Numbered from the stretch's first letter, positions 23,129-35,598 are shown. The stretch is 64,000 nucleotides of DNA from Dipteris shenzhenensis (GCA_047967505.1 CM106541.1); one strand, 5' to 3'. Made by a program: numbers and translations. The notes: generated by a model not told the origin, from the letters alone.

Positions 23129-24540
23129 ATGTGCCTGATTTCCCGCGGTCGAAGAGCAGGACAAGCTATGCACCCCTCTTATACACATGTAGGTCAGAAG
23201 CCACGGTGTGGCTTCTTCCACCTCCCCCTGAGATCACATTCTTTTGCTAGCTCTCCCAATATAGATAGGACCATGGTGTCCAGAGACCTACACAAAGCCC
23301 ACATTACTCAGTCTCTCCAGCATAGAGAAGCAGCTGGCACAATGAAGGAAGAACCTCAAGTACTGATGCTAGCCCTACCTCCAAGCATCCACTCAGCCAA
23401 AGCCGTGAAGGAGGAACCGTCCAAAGTGATCAAGAAAGAGACAATGGAGGTTGACCAACTGCAACCGGCAATAGTATTCCCTCTACCAGTGGAGGCTCTG
23501 CCAGCAAAGACTCAAGAGGAGATAGAAGAGATACTAGGCCAACTTGGAGAGAGTCGAGGCTACCCTCAACCGACGAGGAAGAAACTGAGGACCTCCCACC
23601 ATCGGGCATCATAGAACCCCAATATGTTGCACAACCAAATCAGAATGGAGCACAACACCCTATTGGAGTGAATCCAGTAGATGGCGAAGGTGAGTCAGTA
23701 AAGGCTTTCTTGGATGACAATTTGCTTCAAGACTCTCTAGCTTGGCTAAGGACCCATGCCTTAGTAGGCTTTCTTCCTGGAGTAAGGCCTCCTCTCACTT
23801 TCATTGAGTCTTGGATCAGGATGAATTGGATTAGGAAAGTTATAAATGTCTTGAATGTATGATTCCTCAAGAAAGGCTTTTTTGCCTTTCTGTTTGAAAA
23901 ACCAAAAATGGCCTCTAGAGCCATGCAATATGGTCTTTGGACTATTAGGAATCAGCCCTTGTATCTAGAGTGGTGGTCTAAAGAATTTTCCCCTGATACC
24001 CCTAGCTCAACCAAGATTCCTGTTTGGGAGGAGCTCCCATACTTACCTCTTTATTTATGCAACCAACTTCCCTCCTTATGCAGTAGTCCTTGGAGTAGAG
24101 CAAGAAAATTTTATGAATCTCAAAGGCAATCTTCAGATTTGCATCAAAATGGACATAGCAGAAGAGATGCCTAGACCTCTTATCATTATTAATAGAAATT
24201 GTAGTGTTTTTAGGGAGCAACCCCTTTCTTATAAAAAACTCCCTCATTCTTGCTTTCTGTGTGGACTATCCACTCATGTGGTCAAGATTTGTCCTCTAAA
24301 GAGTCCCAAATAAAAGGAGCCAGAAGCCAATGCTGCAAAGCAGCCCTCTCCCACTAAAAAGTGGGTACCTAAAACTCAGAACCCTCCTACTAAAAACTAG
24401 CCCATTGATCAAAATCTCAATAGAAGGAGTGAAAAAGATATTAGACAGTCAAAAACAGTCAATAAGAATTTTTTTGATCCTCTCAAGGAAAAGAGGAGAG
24501 TCTGGAGAAGAGGGACACTGTCAATCAAGATGATAACATG
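23129..24540 (+). pseudogene. LINE-type ORF1-like relic (DUF4283 / zinc knuckle)
   Basis: The N-terminal part (23129-23660) is Lys/Glu/Pro-rich and probably disordered. A region typical of plant DUF4283 proteins follows: SLAWLRTHALVGF (23740), KKGFFAFLFE (23873-23902), VWEELPYLPLYLCNQLPSL (24027). The end is a CCHC knuckle of the form CFLCGLSTHVVKIC (about 24253-24294). The frame changes near 24110 and is interrupted by TGA at about 23860. DUF4283 plus CCHC is characteristic of ORF1/gag-like proteins of plant L1 LINEs, but no endonuclease or RT follows, so a domesticated or captured gene fragment cannot be excluded. C1 is cut a short distance before it. Confidence 0.65.
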
Positions 24541-24554
24541 GTTATAGAGGCTGG

Positions 24555-25661
24555 TTGTGTAAGAAAACAATAGAATGTCTGTGCTCAACAGATAATAGGA
24601 TCTTGTATGCAAGAGAGAAAAGCAGATAGTATGGAGAATCAAAAATTTGATTACTATAAAATTGATGCAATAGATGGCACTGCCTCCTAGCCATGTGCTC
24701 CTATGTGAGAAGCTTCGATGGCGTGATGGAAACAGTAGAGGATGGAGGCTGAATGCTAAGGAATCAGGGTTGCTGTAGCCAGTGATGATAATGGGCTTCA
24801 TGGGCTTGCTCTTATATAGCCATTAGTCGTAGTCGGTTAGACCCAATTGGATGACCGACCCAGTCCACCCAAAATGGCCGACTAGGGGTCGGGTCTTGAA
24901 AAAGGTCACCGACCACATGATAGAACCGTGGCACAAAATAGAGCAACTAACCTACGGTGTTCGTTCGGCCCAGAGCCATCCGGGATCATCTGGGGCTCCA
25001 AACGGGCCCTGCAACCTGAGAGTGGGCTACCTCGGGAAATGCTCTGTCGACCCTGAGTGCGGTCAGTCATGGGATGCCTTCCTGCACTTGCATGTAGCCT
25101 AGTTGGCAAGACTCAATCATCCCTAATACAAAATTGATTAGGTCTTCCTAAATGTGCAAAAACATGCATATGCTAGTGAGTGTGCATGTAACAATCTAGT
25201 GCAAACTATGTGTGCAAAAATGTGTATATGCTAGTGAGTGCATGTGTAACAATCTAGTGCAAACTATATGTGCAAAAACGTGCATATGCTAGTGAGTGTG
25301 CTTGTAACAATCTAGTGCAAACTATTGAAGACTTGGGGTTCCCAAAACTTCATTATTGTTGAGGATGGCTTGCGTGATGATGTTGTATCACTTCAATCGG
25401 CTCCCATTTATGGTTATGTTGAATTGGACTCCATCCAATGTTTCTAGCAGCACGGCTTGAACTTCAGATTCTTTTAGTGGGTGTCAACTCTATTTGAAGC
25501 CATCCAGCCATTAGGCCACACATGGCCCCCATCTGGTGTCCAAACCAGGACCTACCGGATAACCGAGCTACTCAAATGCCTTCTCCTCATATGGGGTGCT
25601 TACAAGTAGAGTTAGCTGGTTCCCGCGTAGTTACATGAGAGTGGAGCATTGATATCTAACA
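24555..25661 (-). repeat. Probable 3' LTR of Copia D
   Basis: The upper edge is firm: on the minus strand a G-run (GAGGGGGGG) is followed by TGTTAGATATC at 25661. The lower edge is estimated from a TG near 24555. A minus-strand TATA box (GGCTATATAAGAG, about 24810-24822) and three copies of a 57-58-bp repeat lie inside. There is no second LTR for comparison, so length and lower end are tentative. Confidence 0.5.
25150..25325 (+). repeat. Three-copy tandem repeat, about 58 bp
   Basis: The units share GTGCAAAAA, CATATGCTAGTGAGTG, GTAACAATCTAG and TGCAAACTAT. They are nearly identical with a few transitions. They lie within the presumed D LTR and may be an LTR enhancer-like array. Confidence 0.85.
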
Positions 25662-25689
25662 CCCCCCCTCAATGTCCACCTGCAAGTGA

Positions 25690-27960
25690 ACTTGCTTTTT
25701 CGGCCCAATGCCAAGTCAATGAAGATGCCTCTCTAGCAAGTCTCTTCCAAGAGCCTTCGTGAAGATGTCCGGAGCATTCTTTGTAGTCGGACAATACACC
25801 AAGTCGACCTCTCCATCCATGATGAGCTCGCGTACAAAGTGATATTGAATCTCAATGTGTTTTGTGCGAGCGTGGAACACAGGATTCTTTGCGATTGCCA
25901 TGCAACTCTGATTGTCACATGATAATTGTGTAGGCTTGTTCTGCACTGCACCCATGTCCCCTAAAGTCCTCCTCAACCACACTGCCTCACAAGAAGAAAA
26001 ACATGCTGATTTGTACTCAGCCTCGGTAGAAGAAAGAGCAGCTATGGGTTACTTCTTACTAACCCATGACATAGCTCCAGATCTAAGTGAGAAATAGTAA
26101 CCTGTCACTGATCTCCTGCTGTCCACATCTCCTGCCCAATCCAAGTCACAGAATCCAGTCAAGATGTTGCCCTTGGTATAGGTGATGCCATAATCAAGTG
26201 TGCCTTTGATGTATTTCAGCACCCGCATCCTTGCCCTCCAATGGTTCTCTCGGGGCTTATTGGAAAACCTACTTAGTACACTAGTTGCAAAACTGATGTC
26301 CGGCTGTGTGTTGCACAAGTAAATCAAACTGCCCACAAGCCTTTTGTACATCGCTTCGTCCACCAGTGGTGATGAATCCTCATTTGAGAGCTTCACATCA
26401 ACCTCCATAGGGGTGCCAATTGTCTTGCACTCAGCCATGCCAAATGCCTTCAGTATCTCTCCAGCATACTTCAGCTGTGAGATGAAGATCTATTTTGGCT
26501 CTTGCCAAACTTTAATCCCCTAACAAAAATGCATCAGTCCAACCAAGGTCTGTCATTTCAAACTCTCTTCCTAGCAAATGATTTGTCTGCGAGATCTTCT
26601 CTTCATGGTTCCCTGTTATGACAAGGTCGTCCACATAAAGGACCATGATCATACACTTGCCTCCTTCTCTATAGTTATACAAGTTTGCATCAGATGGGCT
26701 CCTCCTGAACTCGTTTTGCAGAAAGTAGGCATGAATCTGCTGGTACCATGCTCATGGGGCCTGTTTCAGCCCGTAAAGTGCCTTCTTTGGTTTATAGACT
26801 TTACCTTTTGAACTAGGGATCACAAAACCTGGTGGTTGTTCCACGTATACCTCCTCCTTGAGATCTCCATTTAGAAAGGTGGATTTTACATCCATCTGAA
26901 ACATGGGCCAACTTTCTTGTGCTGCTAAAGCCAAAACATTGCGAATTGTGGTTAGTCGAGCTGTGGGAGCAAAAGTATCTTGATAATCAAAGCCATGTAC
27001 TGTGCAAATCCTTTTGCCATGAGCCGAGCCTTATACTTATCCAACGTGCTGTCAGACTTGTACTTGGTCTTGTACACCCACTTGGTATCGATTACCTTGC
27101 GTATTGGTGGTTGATCCACAAGGTCCCAAGTGTTGTTCTTCTTTATGGAGCCATACTTCGACTGCATAGCCTCCATCCACCTATCATCACCCTGCGCCTC
27201 TTCAAGACACTTGGGTTCTTCAGCACGGATCACCTCTATCATCAAAGCATAGTTGACCAAGTGTTCCTGTGCCCTTCTTTGCTCCTCTAATATCTTGGAC
27301 TGGTGGTGTTCGGATGGTTCCTCCTTAATGGCTAGAGGTTCTCTGCCATCCAAAAGCTGCTTTACCCACTTCGGGAATGGCCATTGCCATTGTGGTTCTG
27401 CAAGCTCTTCTTCCTCTTCTTTATCTTGAATCCTCCCAAGCACTGTTAGGGGAGTTCGGTCTGTTGTTGGTGGTTGTACTGGATGGATATCCTGGTCCTA
27501 GTTGTCTGGGAAGGAAGCATCCTCTTCCAATTGATGCAATTGTTCTGAGAAGACCACATCGCGACTTACTATTACTTTCTTGGTAACATGATTATAGAGA
27601 CAGTAACCCTTCACCTCTTCACTGTAGCCCAAGAAAATACACTTTCGGCTTTTCGGTTCCCATTTGGTCCTGTTAGCATTAGGGACATGCAGAAAACAGT
27701 CACATCCAAAAACTCTGAAATGTGCAGCTGAAGGTTTCTTACTAGAAAAGGCCTGCAGTGGAGTCATCCCATTCACAGCCTTTGTGTAGCTACGATTCAG
27801 AATGTAAACTACCGTGTTACATGCTTCAGCCCAGAAAGTCTTTGGCAAATCTTTCCCTTTCATCATCCCTTTCATCATACTCCTACCCATTTCGTAGATG
27901 ATGTGCATCTTGCGCTTTGCTACTCCAATTAGGGAATTACGTAAGCTCCTTAACGGCAAC
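25690..27960 (-). pseudogene. Copia D pol (integrase, RT, RNase H), 5'-truncated
   Basis: Minus strand. Integrase C-terminal half (LPKTFWAEACNTVVYILNRS, FGCDCFLHVPN; 27498-27959); RT start (NNTWDLVDQPP, WVYKTKYKSD; 26952-27443), continuing as MDVKSTFLNGDL in another frame (26752-26934); YVDD motif at about 26630; RNase H (26049-26438 and 25716-25982, SSTEAEY, CDNQSCMAIAKNP). Stops include TAG at 27498-27500 and TAA at 26046-26048, where the family has Gln (KKQP). There are frameshifts near 26970 and 26500. The end QVHLQVDIEGG just before the G-run is typical of Copia pol. It is cut at 27960, so gag and protease are absent. Confidence 0.92.
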
Positions 27961-29789
27961 TACCCACTCTAGAAGATGACAATATAGTGCAACTTGATGC
28001 TTCATTAAATGATTTGGGAGATAACAACATGAGTGGAATTAAGGTCACAAGATGTCAAAGTATTGTTAAGATAAAGTATGCAAATCTAGATGTCCAAGTG
28101 TATATGTCTGACATTGAGAGGTAGTCTAAAGAGTCATAACAAACCAAAAACCTTTATGGAGGTGAAGGGTAGAAATATTTTCTCAAGTTGCTCTAGGAAC
28201 AAAGCTTTTATGACTTGGATGTAGGAGATGTCTTTGAGAAGACCTAAGAATCAGAGTGAGATGGATCTAGGGACACTAAAGATGGCACTACAATATGACT
28301 TGGATGTAGAAGGTGTCTTTGAGAGGACCGGTGTCTTTGAGAGGACCTCAAGAATCATAGTGAGATGGATAAAGGGACACTAAAGATGGTACTATAGGGT
28401 TACACAAGGATGTTGTAGGACATTGAAGATGGCACTACAATGTTACACAAGGAGAGTATGGGCTCCCCCGTGAGATACCTGGCTTGCTTTCAAAGCAACC
28501 ATGCAAATGGTTGGATTAATTCATGTGTATATTCTTTGTGCATACATTTAAAACATAGAGGCATACTATGGGCAAAGCCTTTGCTTTATGTTTCTCAAGT
28601 TGTGAGAGAGTAAAGGGTGAAATCATGCCAGAGGGGAAATGTTAGTGCTTCTTCAATCCTCAACTACAATAGGTTATTCAAAGGAGAACAATGAACATGA
28701 TGAACTTATTGAAGCCTTGATGGAGGAGAAGGGGACATCTACAAATCAAAAGAGTACACCATTACTAGAGCATTACTCAGTTGAGAGATCATCTAGATCT
28801 CTTGGTCTAGGACATTTGGAAATACACTTGGCAAATTGGAGATCTATGTGGATTAACCACTGGGATCATATTGTTCAAGGGAAGGACTTGGTTGCATATA
28901 TAGCAAAATGAAAAGGGGGTGAAATAGACCTTAGGAGCATAGTGCTTGAAGGATCCAGGCTATCCTTAAATTTTGATGGGGATAGCTGGATAATGTTTGT
29001 GCCAAGATTGATCAAGAATGTTGGTGGGTTTGTGATCAAGAATGGTGGTGTCATTAACCTTTTGTAGTACCTGGGTTGTACTTGTGTACTGGGATGGTTA
29101 TCTTGAACAAGACTGGGCCTAAAGGAACAAGAGTTGTGGGCTCAGAGATCTATGATTGAGGATGTCTCTTACTTGTTCTAGAGTTCTTCTCCATTAGAGC
29201 TAATGGAGCATTTGAATTGACATGTAGGTATTGGACCATGGTGGGTTGATGGGTGGGAGTGTTGATTTATCTAGGTCATCTCCCCAGCTATGAGTCCCCA
29301 AATGAGGAGGACATGGGGGAGGTGTACCAGCAGTTGGGTCTAAGAGTTGCAGATCTAGGATGGTATGCATGATTACAAAGTGGGTAGGATGCCAACTTCC
29401 ATGTGGGCAACAAGGATGGCAAAATATCTATCAGAAGACCCCGATAAGGACAACACTATTTTGGAGCAAAAGAGATGCTCCAAGGGCAGCCAACAGGATC
29501 TATTAAGGCCAAGGAAAAGCATTATAGGATTGTGTAGCAAACAAGATGTTGGCTCTTTCCCATGGTTTCCGCGAGAAGAGCATGGTATTCTTTGTATGCA
29601 GGGTTCCGAGGCTTTTTGTTACCTACAGATATATTGGAGTTGTCATTTGTAGTATATGTGTAGCTTACTCGAGTCATATTTCGGTGAGAGATGTAGGCTT
29701 AAGTGTGGTAAGCAAACGTAGTGCATGCATGTGTAAAAGGAACGTGTATCATCATGGTTGAGGTAATGAAGGCTTTCATCTTCATTGGG
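27961..29789. other. Unassigned DNA with an internal direct repeat
   Basis: There are no domains. A block of about 90 bp (ATGACTTGGATGTAG, GTCTTTGAGA, GACACTAAAGATGG) occurs at about 28210-28290 and 28300-28390, with the sub-block GGTGTCTTTGAGAGGACC doubled at 28311-28345. The plus-strand ORFs at 28639-28911 and 29365-29652 show nothing recognisable. Confidence 0.4.
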
Positions 29790-29955
29790 GGTTGCAGGGT
29801 CTAGGAGGAGTTTAAGGGTTAGAAGGAGGTTTCAGAGTTTAGAAGGAGGTTCTAGGGTTAGAAGGAGGTTCCAGGGTTAGAAGGAATTCGAAGGTTTAGA
29901 AGGAGGTTCCAGGGTTTAGAAGGAGGTTCCACGGTTAGGAGGAGGTTCCAACAGT
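29790..29955 (+). repeat. Minisatellite, about 20-25 bp unit
   Basis: Seven or so copies of AGAAGGAGGTTCCAGGGTT with small length changes. Non-coding in appearance. Confidence 0.8.
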
Positions 29956-30059
29956 CAAGGTAGAGTACATGGTGGAGAACTCGTCTCCATCGTAGATCAT
30001 GGAGGTTAAGGGTTGAGGAACTAAGGGTTTAGGGAGAGAGGAGTGGGAGAGGAAGAAGG

Positions 30060-30240
30060 TGTAAGAGCATGGGGGAAAGAAGAGAGAGGAGGAGGGAGGA
30101 GGAGGAGGAGGAGGAGGAGGAGGAGGGAGGAGGAGAGGGGAGGAGGAGGAGGAAGAGGGAGGAGGAGAAGGGAGGAGGAGGAGGAAGAGGGAGGAGGAGA
30201 AGGGAGGAGGAGGAGGGAGGAGGAGAGGGAGAGGATGGGT
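30060..30240 (+). repeat. (GGA)n-type purine microsatellite
   Basis: About 180 bases almost entirely of G and A on the plus strand, as AGGAGG and GAGGAAGAGGGA units. It gives artefactual Glu/Arg-rich or Ser/Pro/Leu-rich ORFs. A long homopurine tract of this kind can adopt triplex structures; that is known of such tracts, not shown here. Confidence 0.92.
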
Positions 30241-30459
30241 TGCAAGGTTGGAGGGGAGGGGAGGAGGAGTTGCAAGGTTAGGACATGCTTTTGGACGTGG
30301 AGTGCAAGGAAGCATGGACACTTGAGACAATTGCTTGGAATACCAAAGTAGAACTCAACACAATGCCCCAAAGAGTGTGGCTTCATTCCATTATGGGGTA
30401 TTTATACAAGTTGGAGAGCTTCTCTCTCTGCATGTAGGAATTGTAACACATTCTCTCTC

Positions 30460-30797
30460 TACAGTAGAACTTGCATGTAGAACTCGCATGTAGGAATTGC
30501 ATGTACAACTCGCATGTAGAAGTCGCATGTACAACTCGCATGTAGGAGTTGTATGTAGAAGTCGCATGTAGAAGTCACATGCACAAGTTGCATGTACAAG
30601 TTGCATGTACAACTCGCATGTAGGAGTCGCATGTAGGAGTTGCATGTACAAGTTGCATGTAGGAGTTGTATGTAGAACTCGCATGTAGAACTCGCATGTA
30701 GAAGTTGTAGTAGAAGTTGCATGTAGGAGTTGCGTGTAGAACTCGCATGTAGAAGTTGCATGTAGAAATCATATGTAGAGCTTGCATGTAGAACGTT
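30460..30797 (+). repeat. 13-bp minisatellite, roughly 25 copies
   Basis: The unit is close to GAACTCGCATGTA, with variants GAAGTTGCATGTA, GGAGTTGCATGTA and CAACTCGCATGTA. Because 13 is not a multiple of three, the minus strand is open in all three frames over most of the array, giving 39-base (13-residue) periodic peptides. These are not called as genes. Confidence 0.92.
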
Positions 30798-33109
30798 CAA
30801 GTTGGATTTCTAAGAGGGATTATTTCTAGCCTTATGCAAGTACAAGCAGAGATTTGCCGCTACTCTACACACCCATTCTGTTCTACCTATGTCCATGTTG
30901 GCACAGAGACAACACAAGAGCAAGCATGCTAGAAAAGTACAGAAAATGGGAATAGCAAGGATCATTTCCACGTGGTAGCAAGGCACACTAATTGAGTAGA
31001 GAAATGTCAATAATAGAAAGTTGGGCTAGCTAGTTGAGAAGTCAGTAGACAAGTCAAGCTACTTTTTAGGGCTTCCAAGACCTATATAAAGGGCCCCAGG
31101 GATGTCATTCCACATTTAGTCTTCAATGTTTCAAGAGCTTCACATTGGGCCACCCACATAGTAACAAGGAGGTCCTAATCACCCTCAAGTGTTCCATCAT
31201 GCCAGGTTTGCCTACACAACAATAGAAAGGGGACTTGTGTCTCACCATTGGCTATAAAGAAAAAAGTAGCAAGAGGCCAAGGATGAAGCAGCAAACACTG
31301 CCTTATCATTAACTATCCATCAAAGTAGCAAGAAGCTTTGTTTGTGAGGGTACACTGCACATCCCACTAAAGCTCTAGGAGAGCATGCAAGCTAAGAGTG
31401 TTTCAAAGGTACCACAAGGAGGTAGGATAATAGTCTTGAAGTCACAAGGGTTTGTATCTACCCAACACCTTGCTGGTAGATAGTTGAAAATTGTGCATAC
31501 TTCTAATACATGGTTTTGGCACATCTTTGGGACAAATATATTACTTCTACTTTATCTTTTGAGCATTGTTCAATTACTGTCTACATCTCTATCTATGCAC
31601 TTGTATACATCAAGGATAGAAGGTAGTTTTCTTGCCATTGAATTATTATGATCTTGGCTCTGATGACTGAGAAATTCTCCCATGGCAGCCATCTAATTGC
31701 ACGTCATGGGTGGCTAGATGATGATGTATATGATCGCCTATGCTAGGTTAGGCTACCAAGGTGGGTGTTGGCTAGAATATTTAATTGGGACTCTGCATGT
31801 GCCACCACTCCTCCCCCCTCATCCCAACAAGGTATCATTTAAGAGGGTGCCAGTATCACGCTTGTTTGTTCATATAGCAAAATCCAATGGTGGATATAGT
31901 GATCATAGCAATTATAGGCACCTAGAGTCACACGAATTGACGTAAGAAACAAAGGGGGAAAGAGTGGGAAGGAGGCAAGTCCTCCAACAAGTTATCTAAA
32001 GGCCTTAAGGGAGAGGAACAACTTGCCGCAGCTAGGAAAATCCCTCTCCAAACCTTTTATGCTCTCAAAGCCCCCTTCCACCCCTTTGATGAATCTTCTA
32101 CTGCAACCTTGTTTGCCTTGGTTGTCCATCCTATAACACTCCACCAGCCATAGCCATGACTAGGGGAGTTGCAAGATGGGCAGCCAAGGGAAACGATCTT
32201 AATAAGGTGCTTCCAAAAAGGGCTAGATAGAATTGCTGCCATGAAGAGGTGGAGAACCAGCTCCTAGCAGAGCGCACAAGGCATGCCCTTCTATTGGTTC
32301 TCCTGTGCATTGTCATCAGACTACCATTATAAAGGGGAATGGTCGAGCCAAGGCACTAGGTGGCCTTTCCATTTTCCTCTTCACCCAAAAGGTGAGGGAA
32401 ATGCAAAAGATGTTGGGCGTCTCTCATACTATCATGGCTCTACTTTTGAGACATTTGATCAACATTTTACAATTTTGGGTAGATTTCATGAAGATGTTGG
32501 AATGCTTGGCATCTCCAGGGCTTTTCTCAGCCAGCTGCCAAGCTTTCTCATCAGCCTAGGCTTTCCTCAATTGTGACCTCTAGTCTCAATGCTCGTCTAG
32601 CAGCATCTATGGTTGGCAATAGCTCCTTCATCAACTCATACTCGATTGCACCCCCGACCAATGGCTCATTAATGCTCACGCTCCAGTGATGACACTGAAA
32701 CTTAGGATTATCTTCAACAAACGACATGTCACACCTCCACCGCTCGACTACTTAACCATCACCCATGTCTAAGACCTTCAAGATATAGCCCACGGGCAAA
32801 CAATAGATGCCTACAATGGCCTTCTACAGTGGCCTTTCCAATCAACAATAGCAACGCCTGCACCATCAACGATATCAATAAGCACACGGCCTTCTACAAT
32901 GCCACCAATGTCAAGCGACCTTCCGCAAGGTCACTACGGCATATCCACAATCATTTGTACTGCCATCTACTAGCGACTATAAACTAGACGAAAGGATGCC
33001 TCTAGTAGTGATGAATAGCCCACAAAGGCTCATCCAAACGACAGTGCTCATGGCCACACAGGCATGATGACCCTCCAAACATAGCATCCCATGTCAATGA
33101 TGATGGAAC
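30798..33109. other. Unassigned DNA
   Basis: No gene was identified. A promoter-like CCTATATAAAGGGCC lies at about 31080-31094 on the plus strand, and 31120-31500 could be part of an LTR, but no partner copy or primer site was found. 32580-33100 is a degenerate CA-rich stretch directly upstream of the A2 integrase and could be a decayed part of that element. Confidence 0.35.
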
Positions 33110-35293
33110 TTTGACCTTTCATTGATGACTACAACAGATTTTGTTGGGTCTACTTTTTGAAAGAGAAATCTAAAGTCTTTTCTAGATTTCAAGAATTTAA
33201 AGCCATGATAGAAAACCAGATAGGCAGAAACATCAAAGTCATGAGATCAGATAGAGGAGGTGAATACATGTCTTCAGCATTCATGAACTTTTGCAAAAGT
33301 AATGGCATTCGAATACAATTCACATGTGTAGATACTCCTCAACAAAATGCAAGAGCTGAAAGGAAGAATGGTACTTTAGCAAATAGTGCTAGAGCAATGC
33401 TCAGTGAGAAGCATCTTCCAAATCAATATTGGGTAGAAGCAATAGCCACTACAAACTACTTGCTTAATTGGCTTCTAACCGAGCCGATTCATGATATCAC
33501 ACCTTATGAAGCATTCAATGGACACAAGCCATGCATTGGGCATCTCCGCATATTTGGTTGCATAGCATATGCCCACATACATTGTGACCATCGCAGAAAT
33601 TTGGATGCAAAGTCACATAAATGCATCATGGTTGGCAACAGTGAAGAAAGCAAATCAGACGGCGGTCTACTAGGGAAAGAAAACCTCTAGCCAAATTGAC
33701 ATATGCTCAGAAAGGCTAAGCAAGTCAGGCTGAAACTACCAAATATGCTCTTATGACTACCATCATGGTTGTAGAAGAGCCAGTGTAATTCGAAGACATA
33801 GTTGACAAGCCAGAATGGCAAACTACTATGAATGAAGAAATGGAAGCCTTGTACAAGAAAATTACTTGGGAATTATGCGACCTTCGACCAGGAAGAAAGG
33901 CCCTAGGAAACAAATGGGTATACAAAGTGAAATACAATCCATATGGAAGCATTGAAAGATACAAAGCCAGACTCGTTGCAAAAGGATTTGCACAACAATA
34001 TGGTCAAGATTATGATGAGACTTATGCTCTAGTAGCAAAGATGGATTCCATATGGTTCTTGATATCACTAGCGACACTCAACAAATGGAATGTGTACCAG
34101 CTCGATGTCAAGCTTTTCTCAATGGTTACCTAGATGAGGAAGTCTACATAAAACAACCAACAAGTTATGCTGAACCAGGAAAAGAGAATTAGGCTTGCCA
34201 TCTCAAGAAAATTCTCTATGGTCTAAAGCAAGCACTCAGAAGTTGGTACAACAGAATCGACAAGTATTTTGCTAATCTAGGATACATGAAGTCCAATGTA
34301 GATCATAATCTGTACTACAAAGTTCAAGGCGAAGATATTACTATTGCACTTTTGTATGTAGATGATATGATTGTGACTGGAAGCAATGACAGCTTCATCA
34401 AAAGGTTGAAACAAGACTTATCTGCAGAGTTTGACATGAAAGATCTTGGACTTATGCACTATTGTCTTGGTATTGAGTTCTAGAGAGATTTAGACAACAC
34501 CTTCATGAGTCAGCTAAAGTATCTCGACAGTCTCCTGAGGAAGTCTCATATGGCAGATTGCAAGATTGCAACCACTCCCATGGAACAGAGTTTGAAACTT
34601 ACAAAAGATTCAAAAATCCTATAGTCATTAGATCTCTTATATATCTAACTATCACATGTCTAGATATTTGTTATGTACTAAGCTCACTTGCACAGCTTAT
34701 GGCAAATACGAAACAGTCTCACTGGAATGCAGCCGAAAGAGTCTTGACATACATCAGAGGTACAAGACAATTTGGAATAGAATACAGAGGAATTCATTCA
34801 AGGTTGCATGGATACTTTGATAGTGACTATGCTGGAGATCATGAGACTAGGAGATCGATAGACGAATTTGCATTTTTCCTTGGTCAAGGTGCTATATCAT
34901 GGTTGTCAAATAAACAACCAACTGTTTCTTTGTCTTCAACTGAAGCAGAATGTAGGGCACTCACTATAGGTGCATGTGAGGCTATATGGCTCAAAAGACT
35001 AATGTCAAAAACAGATTACTTTGATGAATCAAAGCCAACAACAATATACAGTGATAATCAATCGGCTCGAGAATTGGCCAAGAATCTAGTATATCACTCC
35101 AAGACCAAGCACATTGATGTCAAGGAGCACTTCATTAGAGAAAGAGTGTTACTTGGTGACATCACATTGCAACATTGTGATAGCAAAGAGAATGTTGTAG
35201 ACATCTTTACCAAACCACTCGGTAAAGAGCTTTTCGAGAAGCACCAACAAGCTCTTGGTTTGACGTAGAGGAAGGATATTCCCATTAAAGGGG
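33110..35293 (+). pseudogene. Copia A2 pol (integrase, RT, RNase H), 5'-truncated
   Basis: The second copy of family A. Integrase core and C-terminal part: DYNRFCWVYFLKEKS (33127), MRSDRGGEYMSSAF, VDTPQQNARAERKN, FGCIAYAHIH (to 33690). RT: WELCDLRPGRKALGNKW, WNVYQLDVK (33828-34133), then LLYVDDMIVTGS at about 34348, stop TAG 34481-34483. RNase H: 34558-35268 (SSTEAECRALT, TIYSDNQSARELAKN), ending with DIFTKPLGKELFEKH. The polypurine tract AAAGGGGTG is at about 35287. It is frameshifted between segments and supplies the integrase and RT that A1 lacks. Confidence 0.93.
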
Positions 35294-35598
35294 TGAAGGA
35301 ATGTAATGCTTAAGCCTTCTTTAATTCCCCAGAATCATCATCTTAAGGGAAGGCCTACTTCATGATGTTGATCTTGAGGAAAGGTGTTGAGAAACCACCT
35401 TAGGATCATTTGTTCAATATTGTGCATAGCACTAAAATGAAAGGGTTAGATGCCCTAACCCTAACCCTAAAAGGGTTTGTATATATTCTAAATTTTCAAC
35501 TAAATCTAGTGTACAATTAGTCATTTGTGGTGTGCTCTCTAGTTGTGCCCTCTCTCCTCATCTCTACCCTTATCCTCTCCCCTCTTCATATTTTGTCA
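35294..35598 (+). repeat. 3' LTR of Copia A2
   Basis: 305 bp, TGAAGGAATG...TTTTGTCA, collinear with the A1 LTRs but with an internal deletion that removes the TATAAAGG region. The telomere-like CCCTAA run (35453-35471) and the GTATATATTC box are kept. There is no 5' LTR in the window. Confidence 0.88.

Noticed and set aside
29935-30386. Long Pro/Ser/Leu-rich ORFs on the minus strand
   Set aside because: Products of the homopurine microsatellite; no conserved sequence.
30460-30797. Possible CRISPR-like array (regular short repeats)
   Set aside because: The units are contiguous 13-bp repeats with no unique spacers, in a plant nuclear context. It is a minisatellite.
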